Of a DNA stretch of 64,000 nucleotides, positions 1 through 12,474 are shown piece by piece. The stretch is taken from positions 496,001 through 560,000 of the forward strand of contig NW_025954972.1 in the NCBI RefSeq assembly GCF_022376445.1, given 5' to 3'. Below the pieces are notes generated by a model, which saw nothing but the letters and a program-made list of their open reading frames with translations, searched no databases and was not told the DNA's origin. A program made the translations under genes and the position numbers. Positions within the stretch are counted from its first letter, which is position 1, and every line of letters starts with the position of its first letter. Source of the DNA: Fomitopsis serialis (taxonomy: Eukaryota > Basidiomycota > Agaricomycetes > Polyporales > Fomitopsidaceae).

Positions 1-1786
1 CGGGACTGACGACCTGGAGGTGTCCACCGAGACCACGAGTGAAGCTTCTCGGGCTACGGAATGCCTCTGGAAGACGAAGTGGTACTCGGCGTACGACCAT
101 TCCAATATATTGTCACCGATTCCAAAGCGCGTCCCATGGACCGAGGACCCAGTCGCGACGCGACGTGAGGCGCATCAGTCACGTGTCTTCCTCCCGCACC
201 CCCTTCGCTGGTTCAGTACGGCGACTTGTTCACTGCAAGTGCTAGTAACTTAGCAAACCGCTGGTCATCCAATAACCATTCGAGTCGTTCCCTCGTTCCC
301 TGTGCTGCGCTCTGCTGCATCTGGCTGTGTTTTTTTTTCACCGCGGTCACCCGTCATACGCAGATGAAGACACCAACTGTCCTGAGTGAACAACGACAGC
401 AAGACCGGGTCTGATCACCTACGGGCGTATTCACCACCAGCCCTTGCGCAATTCAACCTGATCGTACGGAGACACCACCGCGAGGACTATGCATCGCGGC
501 TTGGGGGCAACTTGGGGGCCCGTCACCTCACCCGATCTACCCAAGATCTGCCTTTTCTCCGTTGGCAGTATGTGACGGGATGCGACACAGGAACCTTACT
601 GGCAAAGTGAGCCTGCTCGTATCCGGCCCGACCGTTGCCACCTCGTTCTACTGACCGTCTGTGGTCGCTATGCAGTCTAAAGGACTTGGGTCATTGCTCA
701 CCAAGGTATGTCATTGTAATAACTCACCCTTTGTGCTCAGCCCGTTCCTCGTTTCTCCGGGTGCCGAGAATGAGCTGAGGCGGCCCTGCAGCGGGACATG
801 GCTGTTCCAGCACGGTTTTCTGCGGAAGCTACGTTGGGTCCGAGTCGTTGACATAGGGGGCTCCATAGTGCCCGCCCGCTTGTCGGGCTCGCACGAGTGT
901 CGATGAGTCTGAACGCCAGGCGCCTGGCCCCGCCCGGGCCTTCGAGTGGAGCCAACCGCGACACTATTGGGCCACTGTCGCCGTCAGACGAGGAGGTAGA
1001 TGACCGGCCTTTCGGGTTGAGGAGCGACTCGCGCGTCTCTCGCAACTCTGATATCGCCCTCAACTAGCTCGTAGGCGTGGCGAATGGGAGGCAAAGTTCT
1101 CAGCGTTGCCTGCAGTGCTCTATCAGTGATGGTGAGATTGTTCAGCCTGCGTGCGACGGCTTACCACGTTGAACTGCTATTTAGACAGGCTGCTTCAAAG
1201 CATGGTTTACCTCACAAGATATTCGATGACGAGGAGACTGGCTATACACCCAAGCGGTCAGTCACATACTTACGCCGCTGCACAGGGCCTGTGGCCGGGA
1301 CACCCCATCGCCTGGCGCGAATCGACGCACAACACTACATAGCCTTCAGTTCTGGGCTACAGTTCTCGCGATGAAGTTAGGAGGCCTTGGGTCGGGAACG
1401 GTCCTCAAGCCTCGAAAGACTTCCTAGCTGGCCTTGCTTGTCGCTGTCGTGGTCGAATACATTGGGACTGCAGCCTGAAACGGAGCAGTTGGTGAAGCCG
1501 ATGAGGGCGGGGTCGCCTCGTTTAGCGACTAGAGGGCGCAAGTTACGCCGACTCGGGCCTGTTCATTGAGAGACCGGATGCGCCTGTGGTGCTCGAAGAG
1601 CCGTGGCCTCTGTTGTTGACCATGAAAGCCGGGGAGTACTCCAGGTGGGTGATTATTAGACCACCAATCTACCGGGCGTAACCAATGTTGAGCAAACACA
1701 ACCCTGCAGAGGGAACGGGTGGCAGCAGAGTACATATATGACAGCCACAAGTTTGTTTTCTCTCAATCACCATAGGCTTGCCTACA
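1..1786. other. Left-end stretch without a clear gene
   Basis: I see no supported gene here. The one possible coding piece is a + strand reading frame from ATG 903 to stop 1065-1067 (54 residues, open upstream from about 854). Its acidic, Ser/Asp-rich end (PLSPSDEEVDD, then RSDSRVSRNSD) looks like a natural C-terminal tail, but I cannot attach upstream exons. The last part, up to 1786, is the likely promoter and leader of the velvet gene. Confidence 0.4.
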
Positions 1787-3237
1787 ATGTCCGTCCAAGA
1801 TAGACGTACGGTATGTGCTTCCGCCAGTCTGTTCAGCAGTCTTTGATCTAAACGCCCACAGAACCCCGGCATCCAACGTGGACTGGCAAGGACGACACCG
1901 ACGTTGATTGGTCAGCCGGTTCTTTTCACAGCAGGCCCGTATGCTGGTCGGGTTATCCGTGCCGACCTCGTGGAATTACAGAAGGCCGACCTGGGTCGAA
2001 AGTAGGTCGTCTCTGTCTTCTGTTCGTGTCCTCCTCTTACCCTGTCTTGTCATCATCAGATGTGGAATCAGGGACAGGCGGCCTGTCGACCCTCCACCCG
2101 TTCTGCGCCTCAGACTCTACGAGGTCAGCGACGTAGATACCGCTGCTCAGCGGGAAGAGGAGCTCGTGCATCTGTCGTGCGCTTACATGTCTGCCTGCTA
2201 TACACACTGAGTCACACCGAATCCCCCTTTTCCCTCTCGTAGTGAGGTAGACACGCATGGGTTCATATGCCACGTCGACTTGTTTCCGAACCCTATGCCG
2301 ACTTCCACTCTGCAGACCACAGCTCTCGTGGTGACGGAGCAAGCAGGTTCATCAACGGCATCAGCTGCCTACTATACACAGCATGAACAACACCTCACGA
2401 GTACTACTGAACCCAGTCCCCGTCTCTCTGCGGCCTGCCCAGTGGCCAATACAGCATCCTCGCTCTCTGATGGCGGGCAACAACCGGAGCTGCACCATGG
2501 CGGGCCTGGAGAAAGAACACGACGTACTAGGCCTGGCTCGTATGCCAGCGACGGATTACCTGGTCAGGTAGCCACGTACGTGAACGGCGTTCCGGTCCTA
2601 GAAAGCAGCCGATGCACCCAACTCATCGCGGGCACCCTGTTTTCGGCGTCCTCCTGTATCGAGTACCAGAGAGCGGCGCAGCTTATGTTCATCTTTTCGG
2701 TACGCAGTACCACCGGGGCACTTTCCCGAGGCCAGTGACCTCGTGTCTAGGCTACGACGCTTACCCGTTCTCTATAGGACCTTGCCGTGAGGGAAGACGG
2801 GGACTACTTCCTTCGGTACAGAACATTCAACACGCTGTACAGCGCCGCTGGCAGTAGCCCCATCCCAATTCTCGCCGAATGTTACGGCGGGCCGTTCAAA
2901 GTCTACAGCACCAAGGACTTCCCCGGTCTTCGCGCGTCCACCGAACTCACCAAGGTCCGCTCATACGTTGCTCGCACGAGGGGACGCGCTGACATTCTTA
3001 CACAACATAGCACATCTCTCACTACGGCGTCGCATCAACGCGCGCGTGTCCGAGCGCAAGCGGCGCAAGAGTTCGCATGTGGCGGACCGGCCGAGGGACC
3101 ACCAAAGAGAGATACTCCCTGCATCGTCTCCGCCGGACCGTCACATGCCGGGCCGTCCTCTACCAACGATGCTCAGCCGCGCTGGGCTCATGGTTATCGG
3201 CGGGGCTGAGGGAGTACCTTCTGATCATCGAGTTTGA
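1787..3237 (+). CDS. Velvet-domain regulator (VelB/VosA type), frameshift near 3030
   Basis: Velvet proteins are fungal NF-kB-like DNA-binding regulators that couple development, spore formation and secondary metabolism. Six exons fit in phase: 1787-1810, 1862-2001, 2060-2165, 2247-2699, 2778-2954 and 3011-3237. Family landmarks appear in order: YAGRVIRADL, LQKADLGRK, DRRPVDPPPV, FICHVDLF, then ATYVNG, LMFIFSDLAVREDGDYFLRY, ECYGGPFKVYSTKDFPGLRAS and ERKRRK near the end. About 95 low-complexity residues (Ser/Thr/Gln-rich) interrupt the domain after VDLF, as is known for VelB. In exon 6 the frame opens as HISHYGV, but the conserved RINARVSERKRRK follows one base out of frame at about 3028-3031. 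One missing base would make exon 6 a whole number of codons (about 375 residues in total). Whether this is a real mutation or an assembly error is open. Confidence 0.85.
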
Positions 3238-3714
3238 AGCCTGAGGCCTGAGGTTCCAGGGACCGCGTGCACATCCACCCCTCACGTAGTAGTAAACCAG
3301 TCCGTCCTTAATTCCGTCGCATCGAGACGCCGAAAGATAGTATTCGACGATTCTCGCATTGTATACCATGTCCATACTATATTACCCATATGTCCGTTCA
3401 CAGGCGAATTGTCTTTAACTGTACGCAAAAGGGTACCTTTCCAGTCACGCGGGAAGCACAGTATGTAAGTGTTACATGGCAATGGGCCGAGAGAGGTCGA
3501 GGCAACCGATGTGACGCAGACACCAATCGAGCTGCATGTGCATCGAACCTGCGGAAGTACTCCCTTGGCAGACCCTAAATACGACCCTGTTGATCAGAGG
3601 AGTGCGATCGTATATGAAGTTCTCATGGGAAGTGAGCACCTTCGTGTGGGTAGCAGAGCCTATAGCCTGAGATCCGACGCGAGTCGCGGGATGGTATGTA
3701 CGCGTACTCTGACA

Positions 3715-5576
3715 TTAACGCCTCAGCCAGGGACTCAAGATCGTGCCCGACTGCGTTGGTGGAGGTGGTCCTGGCGGACGACTCCACCTAGGTACGCTCG
3801 GCGCTGTCCCCGACGGGAAGGGCGGCGGCGCGGCATAAATACCAGGATTGTTGAGCTGAGAGGGCGACGGTGAAGGTTGGTAAGGGTGCGGCAAGTGGGG
3901 AGGGGTATGATATGTCGAGGCCGGTCTCGACTGCTTGCTCGGCTCAGGCCGTAACGTTGTATCTGTGGGATCATTAGAGCTACTCCGCGTGAAAGGCGCG
4001 GACACGCCGCCAAGGGACGAACGCTGCTTCTGCTCCTTCTCTGCCTTCTTGTGCCCTTCTCAGCGCGCTTCTGTGCCTTCACGTCCTCTCTCCCCTTGCC
4101 CTTGCCCTTGCCTTTCGCGGGTTCCTGAGCAGTGGTCCCCGCTGTCTCCGGCACCCAACCGAGCTCCGGCCCGGGGTCTTTCACTTCTGCTCGGGGGCGC
4201 AGCTCAGGCATGTCGATCTTGCTGAGGTGTATGACGAGGCTTTCGGGGGGAGTGTAGCCGTCTTGACTACGATTCTTGCCCTTCGGATTCGGATCGTTTA
4301 GGTTGATTCGTCGAGGGCCTTTCGCTTTATTGGATGTGTCGTAAGAGACGTATTGATGGAGTTCCTCTTCCATACCTGTGGAGGTCAAGACGGGGTCATT
4401 CCTGCGCAGACTGAGGCTGGCGCTCAACATTCGTACCAGACTTGTAGCGAAGACGTTTCGTCTCTTCCACTACCCGAAGCACCTTGGGAACATCCGCAGC
4501 CGAAGAGGATCGAACCGTGATGAAGAGCATTGCCTCATCCTGCACATGTCAATCACAAGCACGAGTCGCCAGCTGTGCTCGCGTACCTGCAACAACCGCT
4601 GCGCAAACTGCGCGTGGTCCTCCACTGCGCCCTCCTCGCCCACTTCCATCTCGTTTGCCTCGCCTTCGCCCTGGAGCGTGCGCAGCATGTGCAACTCCGC
4701 GACGCGCTCTATACCTGTGCGTGGTGGCGGCCGGGGAGGAATAGTAGGCGGTGCGGGTGAGGGCGTGCCCGAAGGAGAGCTGCTCGCCTCTCGTCTCGTG
4801 CCAAGACTCAGGAGACTTGACAGAGGCTTGCTAGTACTGCTGGGCGCACTGGAGGCTTCGTCGGGACGCGGGGTATGGTAAGCCTCATTGGTATCCTGGA
4901 ACGTGAGTAGGGCAGTGAGAATGGTGATTTCCAGACCCTTGCGGTCTTCGATGTCGAAACTGGACGTAGGGTGCAGGATCAATACAGCAGCATCGGAGCG
5001 CACCCGGAGTCAAGGCATACCGGTTCAGATTGTAGTCGAGAATCTGCACAGACGAAGTCTTCAGTCGTCCGGACGGCTCCTTCGTGACTGCCACGAGGAC
5101 AGCTGGATCTGGCTTGCGCAAGATGAAGCATTCTTCGCGTCGCCACTCGAAGTCATGACTGAGGAGGGTTAAGCGTATGCACAAGGTGCGCAAGGATGCA
5201 GACGTACTCCTCCCACTTGAATACCCACTTGAACGACAATGTGCCCGTATACCTCAGCTCTACTACAGCGTCGGGATTATGCAATTGCAGCGTCTTGTGC
5301 TTGCTTGTCGCGTGTGGCGCGGTCGCGGTAGCAAGCAACGAAGTAGAGAGAGGATCTATGAGGGGAGTACGGACATCAATGCGCCAGACTCTTCTTTAGA
5401 GTCGCCCAGTCCCTCAGCATCAGAAACGCACCGTAAACCTCAACCGTATACGTCTCTCCTTGCACCCTTCGCTTCGCGTAATGGACTGTGCCCGCCGGAT
5501 CGGTGAGGTCGACAACGTCCGGGTCCTCCGAGTTCGCAGCGAGGTTAAGGGTGAATAGATTCTGGTCAAGACTCAT
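3715..5576 (-). CDS. Conserved basidiomycete protein with proline-rich tail, frameshifted
   Basis: The first ATG is at 5576. Exons run 5576-5432 and from 5355 down. Junctions fit as VEVY/DPLSTS, FKWED/HDFEWRREEC and LNR/FDIEDRKGLEI, followed by exons starting DEAMLFITVRS and MEEELHQYVSY. The first 200 or so residues alternate hydrophobic and polar positions and include LQLHNPDAVVELRYTG and FILRKPDPAVLVAV. This suggests a small beta-barrel of the tubby/LURP-one style, which is inference only. A Ser/Pro linker and a Lys-rich stretch follow. Near 4050-4056 the frame breaks: the Lys-rich region continues as KKAEKEQKQR one base away and runs to a proline-rich tail ending at 3715. A single missing base would join the two. 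I do not know its function. It converges with the velvet gene. Confidence 0.6.
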
Positions 5577-6588
5577 TGTTGTTCGTTTGCGTGACAGCCC
5601 CGACTCTGGTAGGGGATCTTATCCGCTCAAGGTAACGATAATAAGTACGGTGAGTTATGGGACAGAAAGTATGGTGGACCATTTGAGTATCGCCCACGGG
5701 CGCTTCTGACAATTGCTGCGCGGCGGTGCCAGCGGCTCAGCCTGGCGGTGCTCAAGCTCAAGCGCGGCTGCGCACCCAATGCGCACCTCTCTCTTAGACT
5801 ACCCACGTAACTCACATATATACTTACAGTACTGGTGTACTCAGGCTGTACTTACTACGAATCAACTACGAACACCGGTACTCACACAGGCCACGGGCAT
5901 CTCTGCATCAAGTCGTACGTCTACATATTACATAGCTTCAGCTGCGCCAGTTGCCCGCTCTCACCTACTCTCACTCGGTCAGACAGCTCTAGAGCTTGTC
6001 TAGAGCCGACTCGGATTGTCAAGATGACAAAGGCAGCTGCCAGTCGCTCAGTACTGTATTTGCAGAAGTTACCGACACAATGAGCATTGATTTCGTGAGT
6101 TTCATCCAATTTCATCCGACCCCAGTGGTTAGCTTTGAGTTCATCACAGCAACAAAAGTCTGCCTATTATATAGGGAAGACGAGAGGTTTCGGGAGATCT
6201 GCCTAGCAGTCTAGATCTACTGAGATGAGGAACGAATGCAGCGTGGCAGCCTAGTTACGCCAAGTCTGGTGAGTACTCCAATCTAATGCGTCACTTGCAA
6301 AGTCGCTGCGCTCTGATTAGTCCAAATTGATCCTAGCACCAACAGAGACGGACGTCATGCAGTATTATGGCTCCCGCGCGAGGTGCTAGACCAGTCCCTG
6401 CTCGAAATCGCTCGAATACAAAGCCCCGGCCTACATGACTTACATCAACACCCCTGCCCTTGCTCACACCTCGCGCTTGCACATTGGTACTCGTCTGACG
6501 AATCGTATCCGTCGTTTTCCGCTGCTCTTACACTGCATCGGTATTCCCGCCGTTTTAACACACTTTCCTTGCTCTGTATCCAACCATC
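5577..6588. other. Intergenic stretch, no gene seen
   Basis: No supported coding region. It lies between the divergent starts of the 3.7-5.6 kb gene and the Ohr gene, so it should hold both promoters. I found no convincing TATA element or repeat. Confidence 0.4.
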
Positions 6589-7316
6589 ATGCGCATGGCC
6601 ACTGCTGTCCTTGGCTCTCTAACGACCCACTCCATCCCTCGCCGCCACTTTGCCAGTCAAAGCGTTCGCATGTCACCGCGCTTGCATAGCCTGCCCCAAC
6701 ACGTGCGGGGCATCGTGAAACTAAAGGACTTCGTCGTCAGTGTATTGTCCTAGCCATGATGATCCTGCCTAGCTGATGAAATTGCCATTCACAGCACCGC
6801 GCCGATGCCACTGCCCAAGGCGACGGGAGGATACGCGGCGTGACGAAGTCTGGAGGCGACAGCCCTATCGACCTCGATATGGACATGCCCAAAGCCACGG
6901 GCAACAAGGGCTTAGGATCGACCCCCGAGCAACTCCTTGGAATGGCCTACGCCAGTAAGTGTTCCTCATCCTATTATTGTGTTATGTACGCTCAGCCTAG
7001 TGAAGTGTGCTACCTTGGTTCGCTGCAGCTGATGGCCGCGAGAGCGGGCAAGGAGCTCGACGAAAACGTCAAGGTGCACACGAAGGTCTTCGTCGGGCAT
7101 CCCGAGCACTCGGCTGTCGAGGAGGGTCTTGGACTGTCTGTCGAGGTTGCCGTCGAGGGTATTGATGACGATAACATCATTGCTACTGCAGACAACGTCA
7201 GTGTCGCTGGTCAATCTTCCTATCTTTCCTGTTCTGACTCCGGTCTGCAGTTCTGCGCCTACAGCCGTGCACTACGTGAAGGTTGCGAGATTTCGGTCGT
7301 GAACTTGAAAGGGTGA
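6589..7316 (+). CDS. Organic hydroperoxide resistance (Ohr/OsmC) family thiol peroxidase
   Basis: Ohr proteins reduce organic peroxides with a reactive Cys pair. Four exons fit in phase: 6589-6735, 6795-6954, 7006-7196 and 7251-7316, giving about 187 residues. Key features are HRADATAQGDGRIRG near the start of the core, PKATGNKGLGSTPEQLLGMAYA, the first redox Cys in the following AMCYLGSL, and the second in FCAYSRALREG. The Arg-rich, acid-free N-terminus (MRMATAVLGSLTTHSIPRR...) resembles a mitochondrial presequence; import is inferred. The third junction removes two or three residues usually found before the second Cys, so a nearby acceptor may be used instead. The neighbour on the right is a convergent hydrolase gene. 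Confidence 0.85.
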
Positions 7317-7584
7317 GGCATTGGATGACCTGACTGCATTCTCCGAGTCAGTGCTGCCGGCCGTCCTTCGTGGGCTTGTTGACGGTAGGACATTCGACAC
7401 ATTATACCACAGTGCGTACATTTCTACGTCTTCCCTTGACCCTCCCCGACGTGGTTGTAAATCCTCGGTCCACTGACGGGCGCGAGCGGAAACCAATATC
7501 TGGTCCCATCACGTCTACTTGGCAACCAGGATCTCTATGTACATATGTACATGCCGTTTGGATGGATACAGACAGTCTATACGT

Positions 7585-8784
7585 CTACTGTACCGCTTCA
7601 ACAAGCGCTTGCAGCGTCTTCTCAGGATCGTCCCAATGTGGCTATTGATTCAACAGATCAGACGTGCAACACAGTTGAGAAAAATGTACTGCTGGGCACT
7701 CACGAAGTGATTCCCGCCCGGGATCATCCTGAAGTTGATCAGCCCGCCTCCGTTGGCCTCGTGGTCCGCCAGGATGTCGAAGTACGCTGCGATGCCAAAC
7801 GACGGCGCTGCGTCGCAGCCCAAATGCCATACTTTCATTTCCGGCAACAGCGAGCGCACGTCGCTGTCGAAACACGCCTTGCGGAATGCCGACAGCGCAG
7901 AAGGGAACATGCCAAGCATGATCGGCAACTCCTTCACGGGCTCAATCATTGCAGTACGCTCCTCCGCGGACATATTGTAGATCGTAGGTGCGCGCGGCTG
8001 GACGGGACGATATATTCGATGACGCTCTTGTCGCGCGTGGACAAGTCGCCATGGTCGAAGTAAGCTGTGAGCCACTGGAGGCCGAGCTGCTCGCGCTGCT
8101 GCTCAGGGATCGACAGGATTTGGTTGTGCGTCCAAGTCTCTGCTGGCAGCGAATAACCGAGAGCGAGTGATGGCGGGTCTGCAGTACGAGGTATGTGTCA
8201 CGAACCGGTAGAGCAGACTTCACTCGGGACTTACCCTCTATGATGAGAGCCCGCACGTACCGAGCGAGACGTGCTCGCGTCTCGGGTGGGTAGCTGCTAA
8301 TGTTGGCAATGGCCCGGGTGACATAGCCTGTGCCTGCGGACCAGCCTAGGATGGCAAGCCCGCCGCCCTGGCGATCACTGGAGATGGGTGGTATGTCTTC
8401 CTTTTGCACGAAAGCGTCCACGAAGTACCCGATCTCGTTGCAGAGTTCATCAGAGACCTTGAGCTTCTCCGCGTCTGTACCAGTGCTAAGCAGTTTCGCC
8501 GAGTGCTCAGATACTGGTGTGGATCCCCCAAATCCACGTCGGTTGATCGCGACGATGCGCAAGTTGGCGGTATGTGCTATGGCTTGCAGTCGCTTGAATA
8601 TCACTGGGGAAGATCCGGTAAGCTTGACTGGGGCGTCGTAGAGTAGAGGTGACTTACGATTGTTGAATATGATACCATGCACGACGAAGACTGTGATGTA
8701 CGGTGCATCTGTAGCCGAGCGAGGCACACCGCTGTCCGTGTAGGTGAGCTCGCCACCGTCGGAGTCGAGTTTGAGTGCAGGCAT
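7585..8784 (-). CDS. Alpha/beta-hydrolase, frameshifted copy
   Basis: This is the paralogue of the gene at 26683-27870 and shares its exon layout. Exons: 8784-8658, 8603-8235, then from about 8188 to a last exon ending PHWDDPEKTLQALVEAVQ with stop at 7585-7587. Features are an oxyanion-type HG after VFVV, INRRGFGGSTP, the nucleophile elbow GWSAGT, and GGNHF carrying the likely catalytic His. In the third exon the frame reads EYIVPSSRAH, but the homologous continuation (PTIYNMSAEER) lies one base away at about 7986-8006. The same stretch has 35 bases here against 36 in the intact paralogue. It is either a pseudogene or an assembly indel in a CGCGCGC tract. The substrate is unknown. It converges with the Ohr gene. 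Confidence 0.8.
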
Positions 8785-9851
8785 TGTGTCCCGAAACCTG
8801 AGCACCGTGGTTACTGATGCGGCCCCTTAAGTAGCACATCACTGCACCTACCGTGACCTACGAAGGGGTTTCATCCGGGCTTCATTCATTCAGCCATACT
8901 CCGACAAGACTGCGGTTTGTGATGGGCGCCGTGGTTCGGGACTGCAGAGTTGCGTGCAGTTTCACTCCGCCCGACATCATGCGTCGGTGTGCCAAGGCGC
9001 GTTGATAGCGGGAACGCAGCGCAAGGATGAGTATGAGACGAGGCTATAGCTGGCTATAGCGTGTCAGGTCATACTATCTCGACGACGGGTCCGGTTCCGA
9101 CATGGACACCGCACACGTCTGCAGCCGCTAACGTAAAGTCTATGATGATAGAACGCGTTGTCAGTACCAGTACGTTGTCACGCAGGGTAAGGATGGAATG
9201 CGATCGGTCACAAGCACGTGAGGGTTTTGTCACTCACCAAATCACTCACCACCCATATCCTCCTTTCTTCAAGTCCAAGTCGTCAGTATCTTTGATGATA
9301 CCAATACTCTGCTCACCGGCACCACTTGTTTCCCGCTTATACTCCTAGCATACGCTCGCCTCAATTCTGCAATGGTGCGTACAAGGAGGCGAGCTTCAGC
9401 GATGCTGACATGCTCGAATTTCCCGACATCACTCCATATCACGTTGACGGATCCGTCTTGCAGGCGTGAAGCAGAGCATTCTTGCGCTGGACCTGCGCTG
9501 GACGTCAATTTTGTGCAAGATGTCAACGAAATAATATAGCGCAAGTTACGCAAAGAGAAGGTCGTCGGGCCACTGGCATGGCGCTACCAATGCATGGCGA
9601 ACGGCGGCAGCAGACTGTAGCTCACTTACAGTCGACATGTTCGAGCTCGTGGCTGTTCTGGATGATCCTGTGTCTTGTCAAATATAGTTCGCTTCAAGTG
9701 ACGCCTACTTATTCCCATAGTGTGTCTCACGGGAATCAGCGATGTCCTATCACACTATTTTGAACTCTACCCCGTCGTCCGCAACTCACTGCCCACTTAA
9801 CCGTGACGTACCGCAAGTCAGCGATAACAACGACTCTCTTCCGTCGGTATC
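8785..9851. other. Intergenic stretch between divergent genes
   Basis: No supported gene. It separates the divergent hydrolase (start 8784) and SDR gene (start 9852). A 94-codon minus-strand reading frame at 9269-9553 has no recognisable family signature and is not called. Confidence 0.4.
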
Positions 9852-11267
9852 ATGGGCCTCTTCTCTACAAGCTGGAATCCCTGCACCGACCTTCCTGACT
9901 TGGATGGCAAGGTCGCCATAGTTACAGGAGGAAAGTAGGTCTGCGTACACTTTCATCGAGGTATCGTCAAGTCAGACACGACCACAGCTCAGGTGTTGGC
10001 TATGCCACCGTCCAACACCTTGCCCGGCATGGTGCCAAGGTGTATATGGCCGCACGTAACGAGGAGCGCGCCAGGAGCGCAATCAAAAGACTGCACGATG
10101 CAGGACTGGGTCCTGGGAATGGCGAGATTGTCTGGCTTCCGCTGGACTATAGCAACCCAAGGAATGCACAGAAGGCTGCTGAAGAGTTCAGTGCGAAGGA
10201 GCGGCGTTTAGACATCATTGGTGCGTTGTCCTGCACTACTTCCGAGCGTAACTGATATATGCTACGACAGTGAATTCTGCAGCATTGTGCGTGTACTCCA
10301 CGGTGTGCGTTCTTTGCTTGCCCTGTTGACACTACAATAGATTATTAGTACCCTATGCAAAGTCGTGCGACGGTGAGTAAATCGGAGGTCCCAGCGACTG
10401 TTTATAATGTCTGTGTCCAGGCATACAGGACATCACCGTGGTGAAGTGTGTCTCCCCTGTCGAGTGCGGGATCAATTCTGACAGACAATCCATCCAGCTA
10501 TCTGAGTCCGATTGTCTTCGTCAAGACACTGTTGCCAATTATGAAGCAGACTAGTGAAGACTTGAACAGCGATGTCCGAATCGTAATGGTCAGTCGGTGT
10601 GCTACACGTCCTCATCCGTGGTAGCAGATTGACTGTTCTCTACTCAAATCGCTAGGTTACTTCGGAAGGTCATCGTGGGGTTCCAAAAGGGCTTCACTTC
10701 CGCAGCATTGATGACTTCAACGAAGAATTCAAGGGGAAGTCATTCGCGTCCAACCGTCGGTATAGTGAGAGTTTCACTGTCACTACAAGAATGTTTCCAG
10801 CGCTACGCTGACATCGCCTCGTAGATCTTACGAAATACATGGGAATGCTGTTCGCAGCGGAGTTACAGAGATGTTTTGACGCCGAAGGTACTCCGATCAT
10901 CGTGACATCTGTCCACCCGGGGGTCGTTAATTCAGGTACGTATGCTTTCCCCGTCTCAAGACCTATCTGATCGGTACGCCTTGCATCTGTAGAGGGCGTC
11001 CAAAACTTTGCCCACTCCGCCGGTGGCCTGAAGACGCCGCTGTACGCCTTCATCGCAAATACATTCTTCACAGCTCCCGAGAAAGCTGCCTATGGGACAG
11101 TATTCGCGGCGGCTGCATCGGTTGTGCGGGAGGAACCGCAGTACAAGGGAGGGTATCTCGTTCCGCCCATGAAGCTGACTGCACCATATGCCCCGACGCA
11201 GGACCCGGAGTTGGGAAAGGAGCTATGGGAGGCTACTGAGCGGATACTTGCAGACATTGGGGTGTAG
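9852..11267 (+). CDS. Short-chain dehydrogenase/reductase (retinol dehydrogenase-like)
   Basis: A classical SDR with a Rossmann fold. The N-terminus LDGKVAIVTGGNSGVGYATV holds the TGxxxGxG cofactor loop, split by an intron after position 9933. AARNEERA follows beta-2 and suggests NADP preference. The Asn-Ser-Ala-Ala stretch (VNSAALLVPYAKS) corresponds to the family NNAG, NYLSPIVFVKTLLP to the helix-4 Asn, VMVTSEGHRG carries the catalytic Ser, and YNLTK carries the catalytic Tyr and Lys. VHPGVVNSE follows. All junctions I tested fit in phase across about nine exons, with stop at 11265-11267. The protein would be about 330 residues. Basidiomycete genomes carry many such enzymes, so the substrate cannot be read from sequence. 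Confidence 0.9.
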
Positions 11268-12474
11268 TTCTCCAATCATGAGCTTGTCGACTGCATTGCA
11301 AATGTCCTCGCATCATGGATGAAGTGCCAGTCAACCTATGGGTGCGCAGAGTCTTTCCATCATAGAAAGTTAGGAAGGATGTCCGTTGAGTCGTTGATAA
11401 TGATTTCCTCGACCTACCGCCCACATGGTGGCAGATGGCACCATTACCGGCAACCTCATGTTACAGCATATCATCGGCGGAGTGTCATTATACCCAGAAC
11501 AGCGATTTCTTCAGCTTGGAACAGTCAGATGACGAAGATAGCCCAGTAAGTACCCACGTTTACTGCCTTCAGGATACTTATCACTGATATCAAACCTTGG
11601 TTTCGACATGGGAGCGATAGTAAATTCGCACATGCCAGCGAACACTGTTCTCATACTCCCGGGGCTGTGCCCCTCTAGCTTCGGCTGGCTGACGTGTCGT
11701 AACACCTGCAGCGTGCATTCACGCAGAAATTGTGCTTGACAAAGGACCACGGACGTTCCTTCCTTCAAAAAGGTACGTCGTTTTGGCGACACTTCAACGA
11801 CTAAGACTGAAAGGGCGTATAAGATGCATGAGCACAGCTCCGAAACATCATAACGGGAAGATCATCCATGTGGTGCGAATAGAGGCACTAGTACGGACTC
11901 AACTTCTGATTGTCATTGACACGGATCTGATTCGTTGGCCCATGTTGCCGAAGTGTTGCCATCCTCCCGTGTCTCTACCGTTCGACTCTATGGCAGGATT
12001 TGTAATCCTGTTGCTTGCGCCCCACGGGCATCTTTCAGCCCTGTATTGACTAGCACCTGGCAACAGCGGGCTATTCGCGATTCTGCAGCATGCAGCCTCT
12101 CGGTGTCTTGCTTGGACTCGGGTACCAAGCGGTTATGCTGCAACTGGTCAGACATGGAATTCCACATTGCACCCGAGTCTCAACGCAAGGAGTATCCTAA
12201 TCGCTGGAAGCCAATCGGAACGCCGTTCAGTACATATCTGCGTGAGCGCTTGGTCAGGAATCACCGCAACACATCAGGTCTGTCTGTTTAACGCTCTCGG
12301 ATCCGACTCGGGCTGCTTCTTACTCAGCGATTGCCCATTCTACATCTCTGGATCGGATTCAGCATAGCTGAACCTTCTGTGCTTGATGTTGTCGCACGTC
12401 CTCACTGCGCCGTATTTAAAGAGGCGGTACTGAGATGCGTTCGCACAGTCTCTTGTTCCCTAGGACACGTCGCC
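11268..12474. other. Intergenic stretch, no gene seen
   Basis: No supported gene between the SDR stop and the DUF6534-like start. Several short reading frames overlap one another without family resemblance. A TATA-like site lies near the right end and is listed separately. Confidence 0.4.
12413..12420 (+). promoter_or_regulatory. TATA-like element before the membrane protein gene
   Basis: TATTTAAA lies 55 bases upstream of the ATG at 12475, a usual distance for a fungal core promoter. Position is the only support. Confidence 0.35.
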
